Origin: Molanna angustata
Lineage: Eukaryota > Arthropoda > Insecta > Trichoptera > Molannidae
Reading direction: 5' to 3'
DNA length: 64,000 bases
NCBI GenBank assembly: GCA_963576475.1
Contig: OY754990.1
Span: 9,592,921-9,656,920, forward strand
The position numbers and the translations under genes were made by a program. The notes under the pieces are model-generated. The model made no database searches. It had not been told where the DNA came from and was given only the letters and a program-made list of their open reading frames with translations. Below are positions 54,340 to 64,000 of this stretch, one piece after another (the first letter of the stretch is position 1; every line of letters starts with the position of its first letter).

Positions 54340-54620
54340 GAAGTAGACTAGAGACTTTCGAGATGTGGTGTTACAGAAGAATACTGAGAATTTCCTGGAG
54401 AGACCACATCACGAATGCCGAGGTTCTCGACAGAGTCGAAGAAGGGAGGCACCTACTCAAAACCATTTCCGAGAGACGTGCTCGCTGGATTGGTCACATT
54501 CTGATCCACGAGGGTCTCCTACATGACCTAATGGAGGGAATGGTTGAGGGGACAAACCACAAGTGGCGTCCACGACGGGAATATTTGATCCAGGTATGCG
54601 AAGACATGAACTGCGCCACA
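54340..54620 (+). pseudogene. RTE-E 3' fragment
   Basis: Reads LETFEMWCYRRILRISWRDH, ITNAEVLDRVEEGRHLLKTI, SERRARWIGHILIHEGLLHD, LMEGMVEG. This is the undisturbed version of the block that is partly duplicated at 40430-40680. Open for 86 codons to 54623. Confidence 0.75.
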
Positions 54621-54949
54621 TAATGTTGAGCTGAAGAGGACTGCAGAAGATAGAGCGAAGTGTAAATCGAGATGTAAACTGCTTCTGCAAACCAATCCGC
54701 AGGATTAAGACTGGAGAGAGAGAGGTAGACTAATTTTTTTTTGCAACAAAGTAGGGTTTTTTGCTATACGGTAATCTCTTCCGTAAAGCAAATTAACATA
54801 ACATAGTATAACAATTAAATTATATTGACAGTAACTGTTATGGTGTGTATGTTAATAAATGAACCAATTTATATGTAGGTTATGTTTATTATTATTATTT
54901 TTATATGTAGGTATGATAGGCTGATGTGCCTATCTATATCCACTGCCGA

Positions 54950-55760
54950 ATTTTATTATTTGGTTGTAACTATTTTGCTGTGTCCAAAAAAAGTCCAGTC
55001 TATTCTTGCAAATATTAACATTTTCAGCATCCAAAACATGTTGGGACAGTTTATTCCAAGTATTCACCACTCTATTTGAAAGGAAATATCAACACCAAAA
55101 CATGTTGGGGCAGTTTATTCCAAGTATTCACCATTCTATTTGAAAGGAAATATCAACACCAAAACATGTTGGGGCAGTTTATTCCAAGTATTCACCACTC
55201 TATTTGAAAGGAAATATCAACACCAAAACATGTTGGGGCAGTTTATTCCAAGTATTCACCACTCTATTTGAAAGGAAATATCAACACCAAAACATGTTGG
55301 GGCAGTTTATTCCAAGTATTCACCACTCTATTTGAAAGGAAATATCAACACCAAAACATGTTGGGGCAGTTTATTCCAAGTATTCACCACTCTATTTGAA
55401 AGGAAATATCAACACCAAAACATGTTGGGGCAGTTTATTCCAAGTATTCACCACTCTATTTGAAAGGAAATATCAACACCAAAACATGTTGGGGCAGTTT
55501 ATTCCAAGTATTCACCACTCTATTTGAAAGGAAATATCAACACCAAAACATGTTGGGGCAGTTTATTCCAAGTATTCACCACTCTATTTGAAAGGAAATA
55601 TCAACACCAAAACATGTTGGGGCAGTTTATTCCAAGTATTCACCACTCTATTTGAAAGGAAATATCAACACCAAAACATGTTGGGGCAGTTTATTCCAAG
55701 TATTCACCACTCTATTTGAAAGGAAATTCATTCGAGGATTTGTCGAGATCCTACTTTTCA
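54950..55760 (-). mobile_element. Antisense LINE C-terminus expanded by a 64-bp array
   Basis: Minus strand at the left edge (55075-54970) reads NRVVNTWNKLSQHVLDAENV and CKNRLDFFWTQ, the R(V)VN.WN.LP..V..A.SV..FK..LD ending of CR1/Jockey proteins. On the other side, 55726-55760 continues with the preceding part (DKSSNEFPF). Between them the WNKL segment has been multiplied into 11 units. Confidence 0.75.
55032..55728. repeat. Tandem repeat, 64-bp unit x 11
   Basis: CAAAACATGTTGGG starts at 55032, 55096, 55160 and every 64 bp to 55672; the last unit is about 10 bp short. Unit 1 has GGGAC where others have GGGGC, and unit 2 has a single CATTCT variant; the rest look identical. The unit is antisense LINE coding (NRVVNTWNKL...), and 64 is not a multiple of 3. 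Confidence 0.97.
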
Positions 55761-55829
55761 CAATAAATTAATAAGAAATATATAAAGAGTATAATATTTA
55801 TTAATGAATAAATGAATAATATATTTCCA

Positions 55830-56400
55830 TACATACATACATATAAACCATCACACCATGTCCCTCGCGGGGCAGGCAGAGATAACCGAACGGCACATTT
55901 TTCTGTCTTGGTATACATCCCTCACCTCGTCCGCATTCATACATCATCTCATACATGTTCGTCTGTTGCTCACACTTCTGAAAATTTCGTTTTTTTTTCA
56001 GAATATCGTTCACATGGTCGTGGCATCCCTTTCTTGGACGTCTACGACTTCTCATTCCCTTCCTGACTGCACTGTATATTTTCTTAGTCAGGCGTTCCTC
56101 ATTCATTCTCCCCATGTGGCCAAACCATCCCAATGGGTTCACTTTCATTCTTTTAATGAAATCTTTCTTTATCTTACATTCTTTCTTTATGTTCTCATTT
56201 CTTACCCTGTCATACATACATCGTTCTATTACAAATTCTGCTAAACGATCTCATTTCAACTGCATTTATTCTGCTTTCATGCGTCTACTGCCATGTCTAG
56301 GTTTCACTTGCATACGATAGCGTTATGAATGGCAACATTGGCATCCTTTTATATGATGCAATCATTTGCTCCATTCACTCTGTTTTCCTGCCATAACTGA
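55830..56400 (-). mobile_element. RTE-A 3' fragment (antisense), unbroken
   Basis: Minus strand from 56217: MYDRVRNENIKKECKIKKDF, KRMKVNPLGWFGHMGRMNEE, RLTKKIYSAVRKGMRSRRRP, KGCHDHVNDILKK and MMYECGRGE, then the conserved end with GGGCAGGCAGAGATAACCGA inverted. This copy shows the target that was hit by the LINE at 5710. Frame open for about 138 codons. Confidence 0.78.
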
Positions 56401-56494
56401 TAAATTTTATTTTTCCCAACCACTTTCAGCAATATATTATCTTTTTCTTCTCGACATATGAATCTGTCAATATATGTTCGTCTATCATGTACCT

Positions 56495-56573
56495 ACACAC
56501 ACATTAGAGGCTTCGCACCATATATTATGTTCCCATACATGGATTTACTCAGAATTTGGAGTAGAACATTTTT

Positions 56574-56639
<66 letters not shown>

Positions 56640-57302
56640 TGTGTGTGTGTGTGTCTGTGAGTGTGTCTTTCCCCCCCCTTATAACTTTTGATCCGCTCAA
56701 TTTACAGAGCCCAAAATTTCATAGTATATAAACAGTTATAGGCCTACAAAACTTTTATACTCAGAATTGTGAATTTTTGTTTCAGTCAGGGGTTTTCAAC
56801 TTTGGTTTTTTTTAAATTCCAGGGTTTTTCAAACATTTTTTATTAAGAAAAATATTTTTTTATGATAAATTTATGCCTATATTTCCAATTTTTTTTTAAA
56901 TATCGAAAAAAGTCGAAACACCCCAACTAGATAATTTAATTTTATATAAAAAATGTAAACATTGTATTAGCACATCTCAATTTTTTTTTAACAATTTTTA
57001 TAAAAATTGAATTTAGTGACGACATCACTTCATACAATTTGCATGGTAGTCGCCTATACACAATATGTAAGAAGACTTAATAGTTTGATACTGAAATCTC
57101 CAAACATACATACATACCATCATACTGTTATCATATTCTGTGTAGGAAAAACAGACTGGCCTCCATACTATCCTATCCTGACAAACATACCTACATGTTT
57201 TATATAGAAAATAAAATATCTTCAAATATTTATTAATTTGTGTTGTTTATAGTTTGGTACGTATTCTTTGACTATGCATACTTACGTGTTACATGCAACT
57301 AG
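56495..57302 (+). mobile_element. Helentron-like element, copy E
   Basis: Lacks the first ~85 bp. Matches copy C from TTAGAGGCTTCGCA onward; the (GT)n tract is the longest of the family (56577-56672). Near the end the subterminal 13-mer is deleted, but GTGTTACATGCAACTAG remains, followed by T. Confidence 0.7.
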
Positions 57303-57344
57303 TTGTATACATGTACTGCGTGCTGACCTTAGTAAAAATAAAAT

Positions 57345-57490
57345 AAAATGAAATAACTCTTCTTTCGTCCGTCCATTCCGTTGAAATATGCTTCTCAAGC
57401 ATAAATATTCGTCGACTTGCTCGAGCCAATCGTTTTCTACTATTATTTTACACGTTGTTCTGCTTTCATTCTTTTCAAAGACTTTGACGT
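57345..57490 (-). pseudogene. RTE-A internal micro-fragment
   Basis: Minus strand reads KVFEKNESRTTCKIIVENDW, LEQVDEYLCLRSIFQRNGR, matching MVFEKSERRTKCEIRVENVQ at 38664-38780. About 48 codons. Confidence 0.7.
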
Positions 57491-58394
57491 ATTTCCAATA
57501 GTATAAAATGAAAATTACAAGGAACAAAATTACAATCTCATTTACTTATACCTAATTACAATTTTTGCCTTGCTATTTATAGTATTATAGTTCTCTTTTC
57601 AGAGCAACACATTTTTTTATTTTCTCATATAATAGCTACATTATACCTAGATACATATTTAGCATTTATGCCCTCTTGAAGTATATATTTCAAATACAGA
57701 TAAAACTTATTCGCTCCTTTTGGCTTTTCGAGAAGATTCTATTTGAGGCCACGTAAAAATGTATCGGCTTAGGCTGACATAAAATTTAATTACAGATTTT
57801 CTGATAATGAAAATGTAGAGCTCAAATGGGGTAAACATCTCTCTTTTACTGTAAAGGTGGGTGGGTTTATATATTTTTAGTTACCTATCTATATAAAGGT
57901 ATCTATATATTGGTATGTATACATAACCTCAAAGTGTTTCTTATATAGCTCTGAAATAAAAGTATATCCTCTAAATTAAATTGACTAGAGTACCTACCTA
58001 CCTATATTGAAATGTTGAGATCTGTATGAAGGTAAACTAAAAAAGGTTGGACTATGACTCCCAAATATTTTCAACACTCCACTACTCTGTTTAACTAAAG
58101 AGTAACTATGTACCTATATATTATCCGTCTTACTTATAAACGTAAACTATCTATAGTACCTGGTAATAGAGCGTGATTAACGAAAAAGTTTACTTATAAA
58201 CCGTGACTATCTTTATTACACCTTTATTTCATAGACGTCAAGTTAGGACAGGGCGAGAGGTTGTTTAACGCTTGACTAACGCGTCATACCAAATATTTCA
58301 AAATGGCGGATCTTTCACATAATATGATCCGACGCATATTTGAGATTGACAGATAAATTTAATACTTATTACATTTTTCCTTGTTTTCCTTTTA
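57491..58394. other. No recognised feature
   Basis: AT-rich. CGTAAACTATCTATAGTACC and a close relative (58140, 58195) form a short direct repeat. Nothing else. Confidence 0.45.
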
Positions 58395-58712
58395 TCCCAA
58401 TTATTGAATATGTTAAGATATTTTGTTATCTACACAACACATGTAGGTCAAGATAGGATAGTATGGAGGTCAGTCGTTTTTTCCTACCCAGAATATGAAA
58501 ACAGCATGATGGTATGTACCTATGTATGTTTGTAGATAAAGTAGGTATCAAACTATTGAGTGTAGAAATTGTGTAGTGTTTACTACCTTACAAATTGTAT
58601 GAAACGATGTCGTCACTTAATTCTTTTGAATTTGAAAAAATAAATATGAGATTTTGTATTTGTCTATATTTATAATAATTTTCAGCGTTCCAGCTTTATG
58701 GTTTTTGAGATA

Positions 58713-59822
58713 GCTAATTAAGAATGTAATCCAGAAATATAATGAGTATAATATCCCCATAGCATTGGCATTTATAGATTTTGAAAAGGCCTTTGACTCA
58801 GTCGAGACATGGGCGGTGATGAAGTGTCTAGATAATTGCAAAATTGACTATAGATATTCCCAAATTTTGAAAAATATTTTTGAGAAGGCCACGTCCAATA
58901 TACAACTTCATGAACAATCCAAGAAATTTTACTATTTCTCCCAAACGATTTACATTGGCCCTCGAAGATGTCTTCAAAACTGTGGATTGGTCTAAGAAAG
59001 GTATAAATATAAACGGCGAGTATCTCAGCAATCTACGGTTCGCAGATGATATTGTCATATTTGCCAAGGATGAGGAGGAATTGAAAACTATGCTGACAGA
59101 AATAAATTCAGCCTGTGTGAACATTGGATTGAAGATGAACATCTCCAAGACCAAAATGATGAGTAACGCAGAAGAGTCCTTCCCCATCATAATAGATGGA
59201 GTGCAAATTGAAAGAGTAGACAGATACATATATCTAGGCCATACCGTGATGCTTGCCAAAGAAAATCAAGAGGCAGAAATAGAGAGAAGACGTGGCCTTG
59301 CCTGGGCAGCTTTTGGAAAATTATCATACATTCTGAAATCCCATAAATACTCCCATTATTTGAAAAAGAAGCTATTTGATGCATGTATTCTCCCAGTGCT
59401 TACTTATGGAATGGAAACATCGGTCCTAACAAAAAGAATAATGCACAAGCTGTTAGTGACACAGAGAGCTATGGAGAGAAAGTTGCTGGGTATTTCAATA
59501 ACGGACAGAATTCAGAATGTCATGATAAGACAAAGAACCAAAGTAGCCAATGTAGCGGAAAGGGTCGCTGGCCTTAAGTGGAGCTGGGCTGGGCATATTG
59601 CCAGATGCCAGGATTCACGATGGACCAAAAAGATCTTAAAATGGCGACCGAGAACAAGCCGAAGAGGTGTCGGCAGACCCCAGGCAAGGTGGTCTGATGA
59701 CATCAAGAAATGTGCCGAAGGGAGATGGATGCAGTGTGCCCAAGACTGGGAGTTGTGGAGGATCAAGGGGAAGGCCTATGTCCAAGAATGGATGAAAACA
59801 GGCTGAAGAAGAAGAAGAAGAA
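58713..59822 (+). mobile_element. RTE-B retrotransposon nested in a Helentron-like copy
   Basis: 1.1 kb, 5'-truncated, ends with a (GAA)n tail at 59804-59820. The host sequence is simply interrupted: I see no target duplication and no loss, unlike the other RTE insertions here. Coding is described at 58880-59806. Confidence 0.8.
58740..59806 (+). pseudogene. RTE-B reverse transcriptase, catalytic core to C-terminus
   Basis: First frame: YNIPIALAFIDFEKAFDSVE, then TWAVMKCLDNCKIDYRY and NIQLHEQSKKF. Near 58920 the frame changes and the GVRQGD motif expected here (RT motif B) is deleted. Second frame 58930-59806: FTLALEDVFKTVDWSKKGIN, LRFADDIVIFAKDEEEL (FADD at 59039-59050), MNISKTKMMSN, YIYLGHTVMLAKENQEAEIE, ACILPVLTYGMETSVLTKRI, RAMERKLLGISITDRIQNVM, AGLKWSWAGHIARCQDSRW, RGVGRPQARWSDDIKK and YVQEWMKTG. 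FADD and the C-terminal RTE blocks are intact over 290 codons, but the missing motif B means no activity. Confidence 0.85.
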
Positions 59823-60185
59823 TATGGAAAAATAAAGTAAAATTTCAAAAGTTTTGTAGCCCTATAACTATCTATATATTCTGAAATTTTGAACTCTGTA
59901 AATTGAGCGGATCAAAAGTTATTAGGTACGGACGGACACGTAGACACACATAAAGACACACAAACAGACAAACTAAATGTTCTACTTGGAATTTTGAGTA
60001 AATCCATATATGTATAGAGCATATATGCTGCGAAGCCTCTAAGTTGGTGTTTTTTTACTTCAAAGTAGAAAAAAACCGTAAAAAATAAAGACCCTGAATC
60101 TACGAATCTCGCGTATCTTGGCTTTATTTATACTTTGTTGATATGTTAAGAGAATAAAATTCTCTTGAACAAATCGACAGTTGGA

Positions 60186-60529
60186 TAATCTCTTATTGTC
60201 TAGGTTAGAAACAAATAAATAAATATCGAACGTTTTAGATGAAGTCAAAATAAACGAAATAAACTCTAACCCCTAACCTTGTCTCTAAGAGTTTGGACAT
60301 GGCTGTTCTTGGAATTTTGGTACATAGGGAAATGAGTAAATATATTATGTACATAGTGCTTATATGGGATTGTTGGAAACTCAAGGTATATCTCTTTCAC
60401 TTTACCTATCCTCAAAAAGCTTCCGAATTCAATCTTGAAACACTAAAATTAACATAATATATTGGATTCGTCACTGGGTTTTAGTGATGGGAAAGTCTGA
60501 GTTTGGGTCGGATTTTAAAATCAATACTT
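60186..60529. other. No recognised feature
   Basis: Nothing identified. Confidence 0.4.
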
Positions 60530-60850
60530 ATACATCTATTTCTGACCACTGTTGAACGTAGGCCTCCCCCATATATCTCTGTCTTGCGCCTTCTGCATCC
60601 AATCACCAGCCATTCTTTTTATATTATCATCAGACCATCGCGTGGGGGGCCTTCCTCTACTTCTTTTATCTTCGCGAGGTCTCCATTCCACTACCCTTTT
60701 TGTCCACTGATCTTATGATCTTGAAGTGTAGCAACGTGTCCTGCAAAAGACCACTCAAGCTTAGCCACTCTTTCGATGACGTCTGTTACTCCTGACCTTC
60801 TACGTATCTCCTCATTTCTTATATTGTGCGATAGTTTAATATGTAGCATG
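60530..60850 (-). pseudogene. RTE-B-like 3' fragment (antisense)
   Basis: Minus strand, across stops: LSHNIRNEEIRRRSGVTDVI, ERVAKLEWSFAGHVATLQDH, later a GPPRDG..W segment, and IYGGGLRSTVV. The IRNEEIRRR...VAKL.W..AGH block matches 50850-50930. Broken by at least two stops. Confidence 0.65.
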
Positions 60851-61878
60851 GATCTTTCGTGTTTTCTTGTTTTTCATGATTAAAATCAATATTTAGACCG
60901 AATAAAGGAAAGTCACCACAGGTTTTGACCTTCCAAGGAGGGATATGGTAGGTAATGTAAAACAGAGTGAGAACAGAGCGGGGCTGCTGAAATTTCTTTG
61001 GAGGTGGGGAAAAAGGGATAATCCTGACTGCGAGTGTAAAGCTGAGCAGTCTGTGAAACTGTAGTGAAGTGAATTTCCTATCAGTTTGAATGTTGAAAGT
61101 TTTTTTTAATCTATTCGGTAGAAGATAGTATTGTAGTTGAACGTGGTTTTTATGTTCGTTATATATAATAATATTTTGCTCACTTCTCTGCCTTTGTAAA
61201 ATAGCCAATTGATAATTATTTTTTTGCTTTAGTTCATGATGGAGTTAAAATTTTTGGTATGTCTTGTTTTAAATGTGGTTATAATATGGTTGATTCTAAA
61301 ATAAGTTAATAAGCATGAATTATCCGAATGATTACAAAACTCCGAATGTTATAAATCCAAATGACAGTTGTGTCGGCAATCTGATTGCTGCAGACACGGG
61401 GACGCACTGCCATAAAATAATCCATTTTATACGATCCGTACGATGCGAGTCTTTCAGGGTATCTATCCGAAGGCTCTGCGAAATCGAGGACGACAGAGAG
61501 AAAGGTTTTGGAACGAACATGTGCCTGGAATGGGCAGATTCGAGAACTGCAAAAGTTTCCAGGGACAATATCCTTCACGAAAGCAGACGCAGAAAGCAGA
61601 TTGTCCCCCAAAAGATAGAAGGAATTCGGGCAATTCATATCTCAAAAGGGAAGTTGATGCGGTATTAGATTGTAACATGCCAACAAGCCTAGAAAGGGAA
61701 AATAAAGAAACCAAGGAGCTGTCTTTAGTAAAGATTTTAAATGATATATAAATACCTAACTACATATAGAATCAAGGCTTTAGACGAATCTAGTAATATT
61801 GCTAGTCTTTTTATACCATCACGGAATATCCCACAATGCGGGGATACCAGCGATAGATGTGCGGGTTTCATCATAATT
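60851..61878. other. Unassigned, with one unrecognised small frame
   Basis: 61443-61751 is open for 102 codons (ALRNRGRQRERFWNEHVPGM near the start) and overlaps a 117-codon frame at 61315-61668. The composition is richer in G than surroundings. I do not recognise either; the RGRxRERxW pattern hints at another RTE-type tail, without proof. Confidence 0.3.
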
Positions 61879-62165
61879 ATCATCATCATCATTGGCGCTA
61901 CAGCCCTGTTTGGGCCCTGTCCTCTTCCAGAATTCTTCTCCAACCGTCCCCGTCCTTTGCCGCTCTCCTCTTGCTATTTCGATCGCCCTGTGCCATCCAG
62001 CCATCTTAGCTTGGAGCTGCCTCTACTTCTCCTCCCCTCTGGACTGATATTAAGAATCTTTTTGGGGATACGATCATCATTCATCCGGCTAACATGTCCC
62101 AACCATTGAAGTGTACGTACTTTTACGACATGTACAATGTTGGGTTCGTTATGTACGTTCGTCAC
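61879..62165 (-). pseudogene. RTE-D-like 3' fragment (antisense)
   Basis: Minus strand: NEPNIVHVVKVRTLQWLGHV, SRMNDDRIPKKILNISPEGR, SKLRWLDGTGRSK, then a changed frame to GPNRAVAPMMMM, the (ATG)n tail. Compare 53575-53850. One frameshift. Confidence 0.75.
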
Positions 62166-62375
62166 AATGTTGGTGAGCGGGTATGCAGTGTATTACCATA
62201 TAAAATGAAGCACGACAAACGCTGCGTGTATCCATCCTCACACACCAGCCTCGTCTCCTCGTCAAAAAATGCACTATATTCAGAATACGTGGTGAACTTC
62301 ATTGCTGAACTATGTGATATATTATGTTAATTTTGCTGTTGTATTTTCTAATGGAACATCCGAAAACGACAATAG
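62166..62375. other. No recognised feature
   Basis: Nothing identified. Confidence 0.4.
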
Positions 62376-62612
62376 GAAAGAGTATTGTATTGTATCGTAT
62401 CGTATCGTATCGTATCGTGTCGTGTCGTGTCGTATCGTATCGTATCGTATCGTATCGTATCGTATCGTATCGTATCGTGTCGTGTCGTGTCGTGTCGTGT
62501 CGTATCGTATCGTATCGTATCGTATCGTATCGTATCGTATCGTATCGTATCGTATCGTATCGTATCGTATCGTATCGTATCGTATCGTATCGTATCCTAT
62601 CGTATCGTATCG
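62376..62612. repeat. (TATCG)n pentanucleotide array with TGTCG variant blocks
   Basis: About 47 five-base units. TGTCG variants cluster in two blocks (near 62418 and 62476-62497) between stretches of TATCG; a lone CCTATCG occurs near 62596. No frame contains a stop, producing spurious frames of up to 140 codons on both strands. Confidence 0.95.
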
Positions 62613-63139
62613 AATCCTCCGGTTTCGGTTTCGGTTTATCCTCCATAGGCTCCCAAACAGAGCACTCGGAGTCGTAAATAAACAAACAAAATAAAAAAAA
62701 ACAAACAAGACAAAAAACTCCATGCTAATTGAAATCTCTTTCATTTAGCATTTCGTCAGTTGTATAAAATGATTTTTCGACGAGATACACATTTGTTTTT
62801 CTCTCAAAGCTACCTTTTTTCAATGACCGTATGTGTGGTGGCACTATAAGTTTAGTGTCTCATAGCATTTTAAATTAGATTAGGAAAATTGGTTTTCGAG
62901 ACCAAATTGACGGTATATTTGGTCAAGCTGTTCTCATCACTAGTAGATCTTTTACTGTAAGTAATCCAATCAAATCAATTTCAACAAGAAATGTATTGAA
63001 TGAAATTTTCAAAAAAGATATTATTCAAAGTTCTTCTGAACTCAATTGAGAGCGTTCTGTTTCAATGAATTTCATATGAATACTAATTATGACAGGTTCA
63101 GAAAAGAGGATAGTAAAAATGAAAGAATTTACAACACAT
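62613..63139. other. No recognised feature
   Basis: AT-rich; 62635-62680 reads SSIGSQTEHSES in one frame, without recognised relatives. Confidence 0.4.
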
Positions 63140-64000
63140 TTTATTTCTCCACACTACCCTAAGTGGGGAGTTGTGAATTCGAAATATTTAAGGTTATTTT
63201 TTTATTGCAGATTATCAACTAGTATCACGCTGAGATTGTATTCTGAAAGTTTCATCACAATGTATCTGTGTGTGCTGTGTACTATTTATGGCGTGTTTAT
63301 TCTACTTTATCGATTATAGACTTACATATGTGCTCATTCGTTTTTTTTTCAATTTTTATATCTAATACTCGCTTAGACCGCATTAGATTTTGAAGGATAT
63401 CTGATCAGTGCTTCTCATTTTTTTAACAGTCAAATATTTCAAAGTGACCCCAAGCTCAAGAATCAAATTCACAACTACAACACACGTACAAAACATTATT
63501 TTGAAACTGAGAAAGCTACTGAGAAAATTTCCATACAAAATTTGAATAGGTACTTTATGGAGTGACTTGGTAGTGAATAATTTGGTGTTGGCCATAACCC
63601 ACTCGTTTTTACTCTCCACACTATGAACTAGTGGAGAGGCATGATTTCACAATTATTAAGCATATTTTTTTACATCAATATCTCAACGGGTATCATGTAG
63701 AGAGTGCACACTGTGATTTTCGTCGTACGGGTTATCCTTTTTGTGTCCTCTCTACAGCCCAAACTATAAGTCCGATCGACTTCATATTAACATCATATAT
63801 GTACAGTGCAAAAACCTGGAGCTGATTAGTTTTCCATAGATATCCGTTTTTTTTTCTCTATGATTTCATATGTCCTAATTTTCAAAATGCTCTCACGGTC
63901 TGGAAAAACGAGGTATGTTTATACTGTTTGAAATTTTGATACAACAAAAATACATTCATCAAAAATGCATTCAAGGATTGTCAAAATTTAAAAAAAAAAT
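63140..64000 (+). repeat. RpB copy at the right edge, two units head to tail
   Basis: 63150-63605 matches 21425-23020 (with its insertions removed). 63610-64000 is the reverse complement of 31010-31430 and starts with CTCTCCACACTATGAACTAG and GTGGAGAG, a hairpin shared by the family ends. Both halves contain the TATCAAC.(A/G)GTATCATG type block after a TTTTTTTA run, suggesting they are diverged relatives. Confidence 0.55.

Larger units (their letters stand above)
58395..60185 (-). mobile_element. Helentron-like element, copy F, split by RTE-B
   Basis: 58395-58712 matches 525-1035 of copy A with deletions (GATATTTTGTTATCTA, GGATAGTATGGAGGTCAG, TTTTCAGCGTTCCAGC). 59823-60185 matches 1040-1437 (TATGGAAAAATAAA, GTAAATTGAGCGGATCAAAA, ending AAATCGACAGTTGGA). 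The RTE-B copy sits precisely between GAGATA and TATGG of the host sequence. Confidence 0.75.

Noticed and set aside
55032..55728. CRISPR-like regular array (also 49098-50812 and 40790-41484)
   Set aside because: Units are directly adjacent with no spacers, and the context is eukaryotic transposon coding sequence.
61315..61751. Two overlapping frames of 102-117 codons as a host gene
   Set aside because: No recognisable domain, overlapping frames on the same strand and transposon relics on both sides; kept only as an unassigned segment.
62299..62744. Several overlapping frames of up to 140 codons on both strands
   Set aside because: The five-base unit TATCG contains no stop in any frame; the frames follow the microsatellite.

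Overview
This window looks like AT-rich intergenic DNA of an arthropod, most likely an insect. The mix of RTE-, R1-, Jockey/CR1-, L2- and R2/R4-type retrotransposon relics, a Penelope-like element, tRNA-derived SINEs and Helentron-like repeats resembles lepidopteran intergenic DNA, but I cannot name a species from sequence alone. I see no convincing host gene, no rRNA or functional tRNA gene, and nothing prokaryotic. Almost every open frame of any length is a retrotransposon fragment, an antisense shadow of one, or a by-product of a tandem repeat.

Layout. 1-5 kb: dispersed repeats, a Helentron-like element (432-1437), a 5'-truncated LINE (2100-3240) and a shrunken Penelope-like element (3586-3826). 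5-9 kb: a long LINE with reverse transcriptase (5710-8429) inserted into an antisense RTE fragment. 9-14.5 kb: antisense LINEs, one split by a TA-flanked inverted-repeat DNA transposon (10414-11358), a Thr-tRNA-like SINE and RTE debris. 15-21 kb: sparse DNA, degenerate tandem repeats, a second Helentron-like copy. 21.4-23.7 kb: a dispersed repeat hosting a Penelope-like element with a 15-bp target duplication, a GIY-YIG domain and a hammerhead-like motif, then an L2-type tail. 24-28.4 kb: two R1-like 3' ends around a 62-bp tandem array, then an antisense LINE. 29-34.4 kb: a SINE, inverted dispersed repeats, a LINE with a ~356-bp (TTTA)n tail, the best-preserved Helentron-like copy. 35-42.9 kb: RTE and LINE relics with 100-bp and 113-bp arrays, the longest RTE copy (37680-39388), a second LINE with a ~287-bp tetranucleotide tail. 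43-48.5 kb: LINE/SINE nest, an R2/R4-type C-terminus (46160-46960). 49-52.6 kb: an antisense L2 element interrupted by two RTE insertions, one carrying a 17-unit 101-bp array, then a SINE interrupted by another RTE. 53-64 kb: more RTE fragments, a 64-bp array inside a LINE relic, Helentron-like copies (one split by an RTE), a (TATCG)n array and a dispersed repeat at the right edge.

The strongest theme is repeated local amplification of retrotransposon 3' sequence into tandem arrays (101, 64, 113 and ~100 bp units, each arising independently from a different element), together with insertion stacks that can be dated relative to each other from exact target-site duplications. Family labels (RTE-A to RTE-G, LINE-T, RpB, RpC) are mine, used only to link copies within the window. 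I could not run alignments; all copy relationships come from reading the sequence by eye, so repeat boundaries without an exact coordinate argument are approximate.
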